A DNA stretch of 64,000 nucleotides, taken from assembly GCF_002959775.1 (NCBI RefSeq), contig NZ_PPCX01000008.1:1-64000 (forward strand), written 5' to 3'. Shown piece by piece: positions 23,700 through 32,920 of this stretch (positions within the stretch are counted from its first letter, which is position 1; each line of letters begins with the position of its first letter). The notes under the pieces are model-generated. The model was not told the origin of the DNA and searched no databases. It saw nothing but the letters and a program-made list of their open reading frames with translations. This DNA is from Veillonella rogosae JCM 15642. Its GTDB lineage: Bacteria > Bacillota > Negativicutes > Veillonellales > Veillonellaceae. A program made the translations under genes and the position numbers.

Positions 23700-25142
23700 A
23701 TGAGTAAGAATAAACATATGTTATTAGGTATTGGACTTACAGTCGTATTAACTGTAGTTGGATATATTACATTTTTAGAACCAATGATTAGTTATTCTAA
23801 AATAAACCAGAGTGCAGTTAATATAGATATTCAAACAAGTAAAACAAAAAGTACGCTTCCTATACCACCACTATTAGAGGATAAAAATCCAGATCCTAAT
23901 ATTGCGGATTTTACTTTAGAACCTCAAGAAGGAGAAACTTCATTTTTACCAAATACCAAGACACGAACTATGGGTTACAACGGAAGCTTCTTAGGCCCTG
24001 TCATCAGAGTAAGTAAAGGTGAGCAAGTAAATATGCACGTAAATAACAAGCTCAAAGAAGCAACTACAGTTCACTGGCATGGACTAGAGGTAGAAGGAGA
24101 AAAGGATGGGGGCCCTCATCAAGGAATTGAACCAGGAACAACTTGGGGGCCTAGTTTTACAGTAAATCAACAGGCTGCAACATTGTGGTATCATCCGCAC
24201 TTTGGAGGAAATACTGCTACCCAAGTTTATAAAGGTTTAGCAGGACTATTCTATGTGGATGATGAAGTATCAAAAAGCTTAAATATTCCTAAGGAATATG
24301 GAGTAAATGATATACCTTTAGTAATTCAAGATAGAAGCTTTGGCAAGGACGGCAGTTTTATTTATAATACAAATATGATGGATGGAGCAACAGGGGATAC
24401 TATCATAGTTAACGGAGCTATTAAACCTAATTTAGAGGTTAATAGAGTCAAGATGAGATTTAGAATAGTTAATGGTGCTAATGCAAGTAACTTTAATTTG
24501 AAGTTAGATAATAGAGATGGATTCTATCAAATAGCATCTGATGGTGGATTTTTAGAAAAACCGGTTAGCAAGAGAAATATTATGTTATCACCTGGGGAAA
24601 GAGCAGAGATAATAGTGGACTTTTCAAAGTATGAAAAGGGAACGCAGCTATCACTTATGAGTAATAAGGAAGTCATTATGACCTTTAATGTTAAAGGCGA
24701 TGGGAAAGATGATACTGAAGTACCTAGCACTTTAACGAATATAGAAAGAATGTCAGAAGCACAAGCTACTAAGATAAGAAGCTTTGAGCTTCAAGGTATG
24801 GGTCACATGGTATCAATAAACGGTAAAAAGTTTGATATGAATAGAATTGATGAAACAGTGAAGCTTGGAGATACAGAGATTTGGGAAATTACAAACCCAG
24901 GATCTATGATGCATGAAATGGGGCACCCATTCCATATTCATGGCACACAGGTTCAAATTCTATCAAGAAACGGTAATGCGCCTTCTCCAGAGGAGAGCGG
25001 ATGGAAAGATACTGTATATATTGAGCCTAACGAAAAAGTAAGACTTATAGTTAAGTTTAATAAGAAGGGTACTTATATGTACCACTGTCACATTCTTGAA
25101 CATGAAGAAGCAGGTATGATGGGACAAATTAAAGTAGAATAA
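23700..25142 (+). CDS. Multicopper oxidase, copper tolerance type
   Basis: Three-cupredoxin-domain oxidase of 480 residues, likely oxidising copper(I) to copper(II) outside the cytoplasmic membrane. An uncleaved or signal-anchor N-terminus (MLLGIGLTVVLTVVGYITFL) precedes the domains. All four copper motifs are present: HWHG (about 124), WYHPHFGG (about 162), HPFHIHG (about 408) and HCHILEHEEAGMM (about 461, the T1 site). No methionine-rich insert of CueO is seen. It begins 17 bp after copY behind an AAGGAGG site. Codon use is rich in AGA, unlike neighbouring chromosomal genes, which suggests transfer. Many such enzymes need oxygen, odd in an anaerobe. Confidence 0.88.
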   Translation: MSKNKHMLLGIGLTVVLTVVGYITFLEPMISYSKINQSAVNIDIQTSKTKSTLPIPPLLEDKNPDPNIADFTLEPQEGETSFLPNTKTRTMGYNGSFLGPVIRVSKGEQVNMHVNNKLKEATTVHWHGLEVEGEKDGGPHQGIEPGTTWGPSFTVNQQAATLWYHPHFGGNTATQVYKGLAGLFYVDDEVSKSLNIPKEYGVNDIPLVIQDRSFGKDGSFIYNTNMMDGATGDTIIVNGAIKPNLEVNRVKMRFRIVNGANASNFNLKLDNRDGFYQIASDGGFLEKPVSKRNIMLSPGERAEIIVDFSKYEKGTQLSLMSNKEVIMTFNVKGDGKDDTEVPSTLTNIERMSEAQATKIRSFELQGMGHMVSINGKKFDMNRIDETVKLGDTEIWEITNPGSMMHEMGHPFHIHGTQVQILSRNGNAPSPEESGWKDTVYIEPNEKVRLIVKFNKKGTYMYHCHILEHEEAGMMGQIKVE

Positions 25143-25197
25143 TAAATAATATTTTATATCTTCATAATGCTCCCACAATTTAAGTGTGAGATTCTAA

Positions 25198-25509
25198 ATC
25201 AAAACGATCTTAGGTCGATTAGTTGGAAAAGGCGTACTAAATACAGAGCAAGAAGGTAGAAATTTTATTTACACTGCAAATATTGAAGAGAATGAAGCCG
25301 TAAGAAATTATGCAGAAACTATTTTTAACCGTATTTGCAATAAGAAAGTCGGAAGTGTAATAGGAAGCATCATTGAAGATCATGTTTTAAGCTTCGATGA
25401 TATAGATCGACTAGAAAAAATATTAGAGATGAAAAAATCTTTCGCAGTAGAAGAAGTGGATTGCAATTGTCCAGAAGGACAATGCGACTGTCATTTACAT
25501 CATCATTAA
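25198..25509 (+). pseudogene. Truncated second copY (3' 312 bp)
   Basis: This segment aligns without gaps to 23371-23682, the last 312 bp of copY, with only about a dozen differences, and ends in the same way (CxCx4CxC region, HLHHH, stop). The 5' third, including the first part of the winged helix, is missing, and no start codon with a ribosome site precedes it. The similarity runs on into the AAGGAGGAAT site of the next gene. It is the scar of a duplication or recombination that placed the oxidase between copY and copB. Confidence 0.9.
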
Positions 25510-25528
25510 GCATAAGGAGGAATTTAAA

Positions 25529-27682
25529 ATGAATAATGACAACAGATATTCGTCCCATAGTCACCATGATTATGACGACATAGATAAGTTAAAACACGAG
25601 CATGGAATCACAGATGAACATGGAGACCATAAGGATCAACATCACGACCATCATGCTGGTCATGACCACAGTGGGCACCATAAGGATCAACATCACGACC
25701 ATCATGCGGGTCATGATCACAGTGGGCACAGAGGGCATGACCACCATCATCACGGAAGCTTTAAGGAACTTTTCTTAAAGTCATTGCCACTAGGAATCGT
25801 TATTATGCTCTTATCCCCTATGTATGGATTTGAACTACCATTCCAGTTTACTTTTTCATATTCTGATATTGTAGTAGCTATTTTATCTACTATATTAATT
25901 ATTTATGGTGGACGTCCATTCTATCAAGGCGCAGTTGACGAATTTAAACAAAAAGAACCTGGAATGATGACTCTAGTTTCTTTAGGTTTAAGTGCTTCAT
26001 ATTTATACAGTATTTATGCTGTGATCATCACCTACGTAACGGGTGAACATGTGATGGACTTTTTCTTTGAATTTGCTTCATTACTATTAATCATGCTATT
26101 AGGTCACTGGATTGAGATGAAAGCTATTGGAGAAGCAGGAGACGCACAAGCAGCATTGGCTAAGTTAGTGCCGAAAGATGCTCACGTTGTATTAGAAGAC
26201 GATTCAATTGAAACACGACCAGTTGCTGACTTAAAGATAGGTGATTTAATTCGTGTTCAAGCCGGAGAAAATGTGCCAGCAGACGGGATTATCGAGCGTG
26301 GCGAATCACGTGTAAATGAAGCTCTTCTAACTGGGGAGTCAAAAGCAGTAAAAAAAGGCCCTGGCGATGAAGTAATCGGAGGCTCAACAAATGGAGAAGG
26401 GGTACTTTATATTAAAGTGCTTGAGACAGGTGATCAATCCTTCATCTCTCAAGTTCAGAATTTAATCAGCCAAGCTCAAAGTCAGCCTTCCAGAGCAGAA
26501 AATATTGCTCAAAAGGTTGCAGGATGGCTCTTCTATATTGCGGTCATTGTCGCACTAATAGCTTTTGTAGTGTGGATGATTATTGGAGATATCCCAACGG
26601 CAGTTACCTTTACTATTGCGACCTTAGTTATAGCTTGTCCACATGCATTAGGTCTGGCTATTCCATTGGTCACCGCCCGTAGCACAAGCTTAGGAGCCAG
26701 TCGTGGGTTACTGGTGAAAGACCGCCAAGCCTTAGAAATAGCTCAAGATGCAGATGTGATGATTTTAGATAAAACAGGTACTTTAACAACTGGTGAGTTT
26801 AAAGTATTAGACGTTGAACTTTTTAATAACAAATATAAGAAAGAGGAAATCATTGCCTTATTGGCAGGTATTGAAGGAGGATCTAGTCACCCAATTGCTC
26901 AATCAATTATAAGTTTCGCCGAGCAGCAAGATATACGTCCAGCATCTTTTGATTCTATTGATGTGATTTCCGGTGCTGGAGTAGAGGGGAAAGCAGGCGG
27001 GCACCGTTACCAATTAATCAGTCAAAAAGCCTACGGACGTAATCTGGATATGGATATTCCAAAAGGAGCAACTCTCAGTGTCTTAGTAGAAAACGATGAT
27101 GCTATTGGTGCTGTAGCTTTAGGGGATGAATTAAAACCAACGAGCAAAGAGTTAATTAAAGTTCTTAAAAAGAACAATATTCAACCAATTATGGCAACAG
27201 GTGACAATGAAAAAGCAGCTCAAGGCGTGGCAGAATATTTAGAGATTGAATATAGATCAAATCAATCTCCACAAGACAAATATGAGTTAGTAAAAACACT
27301 TAAAGAAGAAGGAAAAAAAGTTATCATGGTAGGTGACGGTATCAATGATGCTCCTTCTCTTGCCTTGGCAGATGTTGGAATAGCAATCGGTGCAGGAACT
27401 CAAGTGGCGTTGGATTCAGCTGATGTCATCTTGACTCAATCTGATCCAGGAGATATTGAATCATTTATTGAATTAGCACACAAAACAACTCGTAAAATGA
27501 AACAAAATCTCTTTTGGGGAGCTGGTTATAACTTTATAGCTATCCCTCTAGCTGCAGGGATTTTGGCTCCTATTGGTATCACATTAAGCCCTGCATTAGG
27601 AGCAGCCCTAATGTCTGTGTCAACAGTCATCGTCGCCATTAATGCTATGTTATTAAGGTTAGATCCAAAAAATAACGGTTAA
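25529..27682 (+). CDS. copB: CopB-type copper-exporting P1B ATPase
   Basis: Heavy-metal P-type ATPase of 717 residues. A histidine-rich N-terminus (about 1-75) binds metal; it contains two tandem 17-residue units. Then come membrane segments, the actuator TGES loop (LLTGESKAVKKG), the intramembrane CPH motif (VIACPHALGLA, near residue 370), the phosphorylation site DKTGTLT (near 414) and GDGINDAPSLA. CPH rather than CPC marks the CopB branch, usually tied to copper(II) or silver export. It follows the copY fragment by 19 bp. The whole block looks acquired. Confidence 0.94.
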   Translation: MNNDNRYSSHSHHDYDDIDKLKHEHGITDEHGDHKDQHHDHHAGHDHSGHHKDQHHDHHAGHDHSGHRGHDHHHHGSFKELFLKSLPLGIVIMLLSPMYGFELPFQFTFSYSDIVVAILSTILIIYGGRPFYQGAVDEFKQKEPGMMTLVSLGLSASYLYSIYAVIITYVTGEHVMDFFFEFASLLLIMLLGHWIEMKAIGEAGDAQAALAKLVPKDAHVVLEDDSIETRPVADLKIGDLIRVQAGENVPADGIIERGESRVNEALLTGESKAVKKGPGDEVIGGSTNGEGVLYIKVLETGDQSFISQVQNLISQAQSQPSRAENIAQKVAGWLFYIAVIVALIAFVVWMIIGDIPTAVTFTIATLVIACPHALGLAIPLVTARSTSLGASRGLLVKDRQALEIAQDADVMILDKTGTLTTGEFKVLDVELFNNKYKKEEIIALLAGIEGGSSHPIAQSIISFAEQQDIRPASFDSIDVISGAGVEGKAGGHRYQLISQKAYGRNLDMDIPKGATLSVLVENDDAIGAVALGDELKPTSKELIKVLKKNNIQPIMATGDNEKAAQGVAEYLEIEYRSNQSPQDKYELVKTLKEEGKKVIMVGDGINDAPSLALADVGIAIGAGTQVALDSADVILTQSDPGDIESFIELAHKTTRKMKQNLFWGAGYNFIAIPLAAGILAPIGITLSPALGAALMSVSTVIVAINAMLLRLDPKNNG
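25628..25729 (+). repeat. 51-bp tandem repeat in copB
   Basis: Two adjacent 51-bp units (25628-25678, 25679-25729) differ at only a few bases and encode the His-rich HKDQHHDHHAGHDHSGH twice. The copy number can change by slippage and would alter the number of metal ligands. Confidence 0.9.
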
Positions 27683-27866
27683 CAGATCGAATGATTGAAA
27701 CTCCTTAAAGTATCAAGATACAATAGTTTTACAGGAGAAAAAGAGATGTAAGTACTGGCTCTTTTAATACCATGAAAGTTGGTACTATAGAATCTTTATA
27801 AATTATTTTTAATATTGTATAATGAGTATATAAGTTGTATAAAATTAATTATAGAGAGGAGGGCCT

Positions 27867-28331
27867 ATGGAGTTTTTAATTTGGATGGCTATAGGGATCG
27901 CCCTGATGGCGGTAGAACTCGTTGTACCGGGCGGTATTTTAGGACTCATCGGTTATTGTGCATTTCTTTGGGGCGTTTTTGTAGCTCTTGGAGAAGGAAC
28001 GGTAGCGCTGTATGCAGTACTAGGATTAACGGCCTTACTAATTGTCCTTATCATCGTGTTCTTTAATCACTTTGAAAAGACTTGGATAGGCAAATTATTT
28101 ACCTTAGGGCAACGGTCTACGACCAAGGCTGGCTATGTATCTAATGATGTATTAGAGGACTTAGCTGGTAAAGAGGGGGTAGCTCATACTACACTGCGCC
28201 CTGCAGGTATTGCTAAAATTGATGGTAATTTGGTAGATGTTGTAACCGAAGGGGACTTCATCGATGCCGGTTCACCGATTGTGGTACTACGTGTTGTAGG
28301 CGGCCGCAATATTGTTAGAAAGCGCGATTAA
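27867..28331 (+). CDS. NfeD family membrane protein
   Basis: A 154-residue short NfeD protein: about three membrane helices (WMAIGIALMAVELVVPGGILGLIG, ALYAVLGLTALLIVLIIVFF) and a C-terminal OB-fold domain (GKEGVAHTTLRPAGIAKIDGN...VVLRVVGGRNIVRKRD). The protease domain of long NfeD forms is absent. AGAGGAGG precedes the start. NfeD genes are nearly always coupled to a flotillin or stomatin; here floA follows 36 bp downstream. It lies just after the copper block and marks the return to chromosomal genes. Confidence 0.9.
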   Translation: MEFLIWMAIGIALMAVELVVPGGILGLIGYCAFLWGVFVALGEGTVALYAVLGLTALLIVLIIVFFNHFEKTWIGKLFTLGQRSTTKAGYVSNDVLEDLAGKEGVAHTTLRPAGIAKIDGNLVDVVTEGDFIDAGSPIVVLRVVGGRNIVRKRD

Positions 28332-28367
28332 GCTTTCACCACATCGTCGTATATAATGGAGGTTATT

Positions 28368-29324
28368 ATGGATGTAGGTATTTTAATTTTGATTCCCATT
28401 CTACTGATTGGGATTATGGTGTTCTTGTATATTGTGCCATTAGGCCTTTGGGTATCTGCTCTTGCAGCAGGCGTTAATGTAGGTATCTTCACACTCGTAG
28501 GTATGCGCTTGCGTCGTGTAAATCCATCCCAAATTGTAATGCCTTTGATCAAAGCTAATAAAGCAGGCCTTGATGTAAACGTAAATCAGCTAGAAGCGCA
28601 TTACCTTGCAGGTGGTGACGTTGACCGCGTCGTAGATGCGTTGATTGCCGCTGAACGCGCATCTATTCCTTTGACGTTTGAACGTTCTGCAGCTATCGAC
28701 CTTGCAGGTCGCGATGTATTGGAAGCAGTACAAATGTCCGTTAATCCTAAAGTGATCGAAACACCAATTATCTCTGCAGTAGCAAAGAATGGTATCGAAC
28801 TCAAGGTTCGTGCTCGTGTAACGGTACGTGCTAATATTGATCGCCTCGTTGGTGGTGCTGGTGAAGCTACTATTATCGCCCGTGTTGGTGAAGGTATCGT
28901 AACGACTGTAGGTTCCTCTGAAGAGCATACAGATGTACTAGAAAATCCAGATCACATCTCTCGTACTGTATTGGGTAAAGGTCTTGATGCGGGTACTGCA
29001 TTCGAAATCTTATCCATTGATATCGCTGACGTAGATGTAGGGCGTAACATTGGTGCTCAATTGCAAACTGACCAAGCAGAAGCGGATAAGAAAATCGCTC
29101 AAGCTCGTGCGGAAGAACGCCGTGCCATGGCCGTTGCGACAGAACAAGAAATGCGTGCAAAAACACAAGACATGCAAGCTAAAGTTGTGGAAGCACAAGC
29201 TGAAGTTCCTAAAGCATTGGCAGAAGCTTTCAGAAGCGGTAATCTTGGCGTTATGGATTACTACAATATGAACAATATTATTGCAGACACTAAAATGCGT
29301 GAAAACTTAGCAGATAGTGAATAG
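28368..29324 (+). CDS. floA: Flotillin-like protein FloA
   Basis: Membrane scaffold protein of bacterial functional microdomains, about 318 residues. The start is the ATG after GGAGGTTATT rather than the upstream ATG that overlaps the site. Two N-terminal hydrophobic stretches ([21 protein letters not shown] and the next) act as the membrane hairpin. The SPFH region follows ([18 protein letters not shown] segment, [19 protein letters not shown]), then the long EA-rich coiled coil ([20 protein letters not shown]). Part of a three-gene nfeD-floA-orf unit. Confidence 0.93.
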   Translation: MDVGILILIPILLIGIMVFLYIVPLGLWVSALAAGVNVGIFTLVGMRLRRVNPSQIVMPLIKANKAGLDVNVNQLEAHYLAGGDVDRVVDALIAAERASIPLTFERSAAIDLAGRDVLEAVQMSVNPKVIETPIISAVAKNGIELKVRARVTVRANIDRLVGGAGEATIIARVGEGIVTTVGSSEEHTDVLENPDHISRTVLGKGLDAGTAFEILSIDIADVDVGRNIGAQLQTDQAEADKKIAQARAEERRAMAVATEQEMRAKTQDMQAKVVEAQAEVPKALAEAFRSGNLGVMDYYNMNNIIADTKMRENLADSE

Positions 29325-29332
29325 GAGTAGCT

Positions 29333-29935
29333 ATGGACTCTATTTTGTCTACAGTGCTATCCGTCTTTTCGCAAAACCCTATCATTGTATTAGGTATCAT
29401 CGCCTATGTTGCTTTTTCTATTATAAGAGGCAAGAATAACGAAGAATCTGATGAGTATGAAAGCTATGAAAGTTCAAGTTCCGGTATGACTTGGGAGGAT
29501 ATGGAACGCGAATACGGCATCTCCATAGAACGTAAGGTTGAAGAACCTTCATCGCAGGACTCAATCCTTACAGTAGATAACACATCATTTGAAAATCGTC
29601 CGAAAGATGATGTGTCTACACCCGCTACAGCAACTCAAAAAGATCTTGAGGTTTTACCTAAAAAACGCACTAGTAGCTCATCAAGCTATACGACGAATAC
29701 GACTCGCTTAGACCGTGAGACTGTTACAGGGGCTCCTCTAAATGAGCGATTAGCCGAGTTTAAACGAGATAAAGCCTCTAAAGAGGGTCGTGTCCTTGTT
29801 GAAAAGGTGGGCGTTACAACTGCCCCAGCTGTAACCTCGACTCGCAGTCGTAAATCTAATCATGCTCTAAAAGAGGGGATGAAGTGGTCTATTATTTTAG
29901 GTAAGCCTAAAGCCCTTGAGCGAAGATATCGCTAG
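29333..29935 (+). CDS. Single-pass membrane protein of the floA unit
   Basis: A 200-residue protein that I do not recognise. One N-terminal hydrophobic segment (IIVLGIIAYVAFSII) is followed by an acidic, serine-rich disordered stretch (ESDEYESYESSSSGMTWEDM), more low-complexity Ser/Thr sequence, and a basic C-terminus ending LGKPKALERRYR with the conserved-looking segment HALKEGMKWSIILGKPKAL. It starts 8 bp after floA, so it is surely co-transcribed. A partner or adaptor of the flotillin scaffold is a reasonable guess from position only. Confidence 0.65.
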   Translation: MDSILSTVLSVFSQNPIIVLGIIAYVAFSIIRGKNNEESDEYESYESSSSGMTWEDMEREYGISIERKVEEPSSQDSILTVDNTSFENRPKDDVSTPATATQKDLEVLPKKRTSSSSSYTTNTTRLDRETVTGAPLNERLAEFKRDKASKEGRVLVEKVGVTTAPAVTSTRSRKSNHALKEGMKWSIILGKPKALERRYR

Positions 29936-30068
29936 TCAAAATATCAGTATAATAAATGTACTGATAATTGGTTAGTACATAGATATATTGATGGTTTGTG
30001 CACAGATATTGTGATAGCAACTAGAATTACACCTATCGTATGCGGTGCATATAATTACATATTGAAAG

Positions 30069-30112
30069 AGGTTCCTATTGGTCACCTATGTGACTATTAG
30101 GAACCTTTTTTA
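30069..30112 (+). terminator. Terminator after the floA unit
   Basis: AGGTTCCTA (30069-30077) pairs with TAGGAACCT (30098-30106), with an inner GTCAC/GTGAC stem, followed by TTTTTT. The apical part is the reverse complement of that in the terminator at 7250-7287. Confidence 0.88.
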
Positions 30113-30182
30113 TATTGTCTTTTCTTGATGGAACTTTCACAATAATAGGGAAGGGAGTTCGTCCATAAGGAAAGGTGATATT

Positions 30183-30914
30183 ATGTATCGTAATGTGCGC
30201 GTTATACCAAAACAGTTATTAGAGCAATTATATGTAGAGAAGCAGTGGAGTGTTCGCGATGTGGCAGACTATTTTCAGTGCAGTGTAGATACTATTATGC
30301 GCCGTATGAAAGCGTACGATATTGAGCGACGGCCTCTTAAAAAGGACATTAATATGGTTCACGTACAGGCCTTGTATGAGACGGGGAAGTGGTCCCTACA
30401 TTCCTTGGCAAAGCGGTATGATGTGTCCACCACGACCATGGCAAGCCGAATGAGAGAATATGGTTTGGCTTGTCAGCGATCGAGTAAAAATGTATCTCTA
30501 GATGTAGTGCGCATTTGTAGGGCCTATAAAAGTGGGAATAGTACAGATGCTATTGCTCGAATGTATGGCGTATCTCGTTGGAAGGTGCACCATGTGTTGC
30601 GACATATGGGTGTTTCTATGACACCTAAGGCTCGTAAATCTCAAAGAGTAGAGGAGATGGCTTATTTATATATGCAGCACCACATGAGCACCGATGATAT
30701 CGGTTTGGCCTATGGCATTCGTGGCTCTACGGTGGCAATGTATTTGCGGGACCGAGGTATAGAAATACGGACCAATACTCTAGATTTAGACGAAAATAAG
30801 ATTAAAAATCTCCGCGCTCAAGGGTATGGGGTGTCCAAGATTGCACAGGTAATGGGCTGTTCTGCCACCGCGGTGCGAAAGCGATTAGCTATGAAAAAAT
30901 ATATCTCTCCTTGA
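30183..30914 (+). CDS. Protein of five tandem helix-turn-helix units
   Basis: A 243-residue protein built almost only of helix-turn-helix units of about 40-50 residues. Cores are WSVRDVADYFQCSVDTIMRR (unit 1), WSLHSLAKRYDVSTTTMASR (2), NSTDAIARMYGVSRWKVHHV (3), MSTDDIGLAYGIRGSTVAMY (4) and YGVSKIAQVMGCSATAVRKR (5), each ending near a short aliphatic or Gly-containing turn (MKAYDI, MREYGL, LRHMGV, LRDRGI). No catalytic or ligand domain is seen. The units resemble resolvase or transposase-type HTHs. It may bind a long repeated DNA site. AAAGGTG precedes the ATG; the next gene begins 54 bp later. Confidence 0.65.
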   Translation: MYRNVRVIPKQLLEQLYVEKQWSVRDVADYFQCSVDTIMRRMKAYDIERRPLKKDINMVHVQALYETGKWSLHSLAKRYDVSTTTMASRMREYGLACQRSSKNVSLDVVRICRAYKSGNSTDAIARMYGVSRWKVHHVLRHMGVSMTPKARKSQRVEEMAYLYMQHHMSTDDIGLAYGIRGSTVAMYLRDRGIEIRTNTLDLDENKIKNLRAQGYGVSKIAQVMGCSATAVRKRLAMKKYISP

Positions 30915-30968
30915 TGTAGTGTGGTAGATACTATATACTTAAATTTATACAATGATGGGAGGATTATT

Positions 30969-31907
30969 ATGTTCGAAATTATCTCTGCTTTAATACCGTT
31001 TTTATTACTGGGCTTAGCGGCCGCTGGTTTATCTCGTGTCTCTGGTGTCGCTTTGTCGATGGTTATAGTGCCTACATTATTAATTTGGGGTGCCACTGCC
31101 ATTGATGTAATCGCCTTTATGTTGCTCTTTGTAGTGTACAACAACTTTACTATGGAAACACAAGATGTTCGCTTAGATTATAAAGACCTTGTGTTATTCC
31201 CGAAATGGCGCTTGTGCATTCCCTTTATTTTGAGCTTGGTTGCTGCGTTCTTTGTACCTGCAGCAGGTATTGCCATTTTTATGGCCTGCTTCGTATTAGA
31301 ATTGCTAGCTACGGTATATAAACGCATTCCTGAAAATAAACGACCTCGTTTACACCGTGTCGTAGTCACATCTATCTTGAGCGCTGTAGTTACAGCGGTA
31401 GGCGCTTATGCAGGTCCTAAAATTCCTGGTGACTACTACTTCATCTGTGCGGGATTGGCGATTTTAATCATTACAGGATTTGCTTGGTACGCAGGCAATC
31501 ATCGAGATGCCTTTAGAGGCCCTTGGGAAACTATTTGGGCTGACTTTAATCTGTTCTTAGGTATGTTTGGTGTAGAGGCATCTTACTATCCAGCTGCTCT
31601 TACCCGTTCCATTCCAAATCCTATGGATCGCATGTTGCCTATGATTACTGTAGTAGGTGGCTATGCAGGTCTTATGGTGGTATTTGGAATCTACAATATT
31701 TTCTCTATTCCTTCTTTGATTACCGCTATCGGTGCTGCCGTAGGTATTCGCCTATTTGGCTTATATGAATTCCCTCGCAATGGCAGCTTCTCCTACTTAG
31801 CGATTGGCTTTGCCGTGGCTGCAGTAGTATGCTTGTACCTTGTATCTCCAACACCACTTGGCTTTGACCATATCAATACCTTGGTATCTCAGCCAATCGG
31901 TCAATAA
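30969..31907 (+). CDS. TauE/SafE-like polytopic membrane protein
   Basis: A 312-residue protein with about eight to nine hydrophobic segments. The start ATG follows GGGAGGATTATT. The N-terminus (LIPFLLLGLAAAGLSRVSGVALSMVIVPTLL) resembles TauE/SafE-type anion exporters, where a similar glycine-rich first helix is seen, but the typical second repeat motif is not clear. It is downstream of the multi-HTH gene on the same strand and could share its transcript. Substrate unknown. Confidence 0.55.
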   Translation: MFEIISALIPFLLLGLAAAGLSRVSGVALSMVIVPTLLIWGATAIDVIAFMLLFVVYNNFTMETQDVRLDYKDLVLFPKWRLCIPFILSLVAAFFVPAAGIAIFMACFVLELLATVYKRIPENKRPRLHRVVVTSILSAVVTAVGAYAGPKIPGDYYFICAGLAILIITGFAWYAGNHRDAFRGPWETIWADFNLFLGMFGVEASYYPAALTRSIPNPMDRMLPMITVVGGYAGLMVVFGIYNIFSIPSLITAIGAAVGIRLFGLYEFPRNGSFSYLAIGFAVAAVVCLYLVSPTPLGFDHINTLVSQPIGQ

Positions 31908-32052
31908 TGGTTAGTATTTGAGTGTTAGTCGTTTATAAGATAGATTAAATTCACCGGCAGTGATTCGATTCATTTGTTATCACCTGTGACATAGTTCATT
32001 TGTTATGGTGAAAGTTGAGCTCATAATAGATTGTGAAAGGAGTTGATGCTCA

Positions 32053-32646
32053 GTGGCAGAAACAATTGAAACGAGACCATTTCCGCCATTCTTGCCAAAG
32101 AATGCAACGGTCATGACGATGGGGACATTCCCGCCAGCTTCAGAAAAACGATCTATGGAATTCCACTATCCTAACTTCCAAAACGATATGTGGCGCGTTT
32201 ACGGCATAGTATTCTTTAATGATAAGGATTACTTTAGAAAAGGTGAGGAAAAGGCTTTTGATGCGGATAAAATCAAAGCATTTCTATCTGAAATTGGCAT
32301 TGCCTCTTGTCCTACCGTTTTAAAAGCTATTCGAGAAAAGGGAAATGCATCAGATGCGTTCCTAAAGGTTGTTGAACCTGTACCTCTCGCTGAAGTATTA
32401 GAACAGGTGCCTGAGTGTAAACATATTGGGACCACCGGTGGTAAGGCAACAGAAGTATTATTAAGCCTTTTACCGGAAAAGGTAAAACTACCTAAAACGG
32501 GCGAAACTATACCATATGTGTATAATGGCCGTGAACTAACATTGACACGATTACCGTCGACATCGCGTGCGTATCCATTAAGCCTTGCGAAAAAGGCAGA
32601 AGCCTATAAGAATTTCTTTAAGGCTTGTGGTTTAAAAACTAAATAG
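32053..32646 (+). CDS. Uracil-DNA glycosylase superfamily protein
   Basis: A 197-residue protein of the UDG fold, mismatch-specific or family-unassigned type. It starts at GTG behind AAAGGAG. The N-terminal MTMGTFPPASEKR resembles the catalytic motif A region (G-x-x-P-P-S/A), and RLPSTSRAYPLSLAKKAEAYKNFF is like the C-terminal motif B with the S-T-S-RA-Y pattern. Close homologues are often annotated uracil-DNA glycosylase family protein without biochemical proof. Monocistronic, bounded by a terminator. Confidence 0.7.
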   Translation: MAETIETRPFPPFLPKNATVMTMGTFPPASEKRSMEFHYPNFQNDMWRVYGIVFFNDKDYFRKGEEKAFDADKIKAFLSEIGIASCPTVLKAIREKGNASDAFLKVVEPVPLAEVLEQVPECKHIGTTGGKATEVLLSLLPEKVKLPKTGETIPYVYNGRELTLTRLPSTSRAYPLSLAKKAEAYKNFFKACGLKTK

Positions 32647-32671
32647 ATTAAAACTAAATACATCTAAGAAT

Positions 32672-32734
32672 AACACCTTTAATGGTTGAAGTTGAGTCTT
32701 TTGAACTCGCTATTAACTGTTAAGGGTGTTTTAT
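32672..32734 (+). terminator. Terminator of the UDG-like gene
   Basis: AACACCTTTAA pairs with TTAAGGGTGTT (one G-U); the long loop contains a GAGT/ACTC stem. TTTTA follows. Confidence 0.65.
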
Positions 32735-32920
32735 TATCGTAAATTTATATAAGATTTAAAAATGATAAAAAGTAGAAATGATATTGTGTTATATCGGTTG
32801 TTATAAAAAATATTTATAAGGTATATAACATTTTAATTCTTGTTTTTTGAAATGAGAGGTCTATAATTAACCGTTGTTACGAATTGGTTGACAATCATTT
32901 CAGAAAATGGAGTTGATATT

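Noticed and set aside
27683..27866. Small copper chaperone gene after copB
   Set aside because: A GGAG-ATG is present near 27740 but is followed at once by TAA; no copZ-like CxxC sequence is seen.
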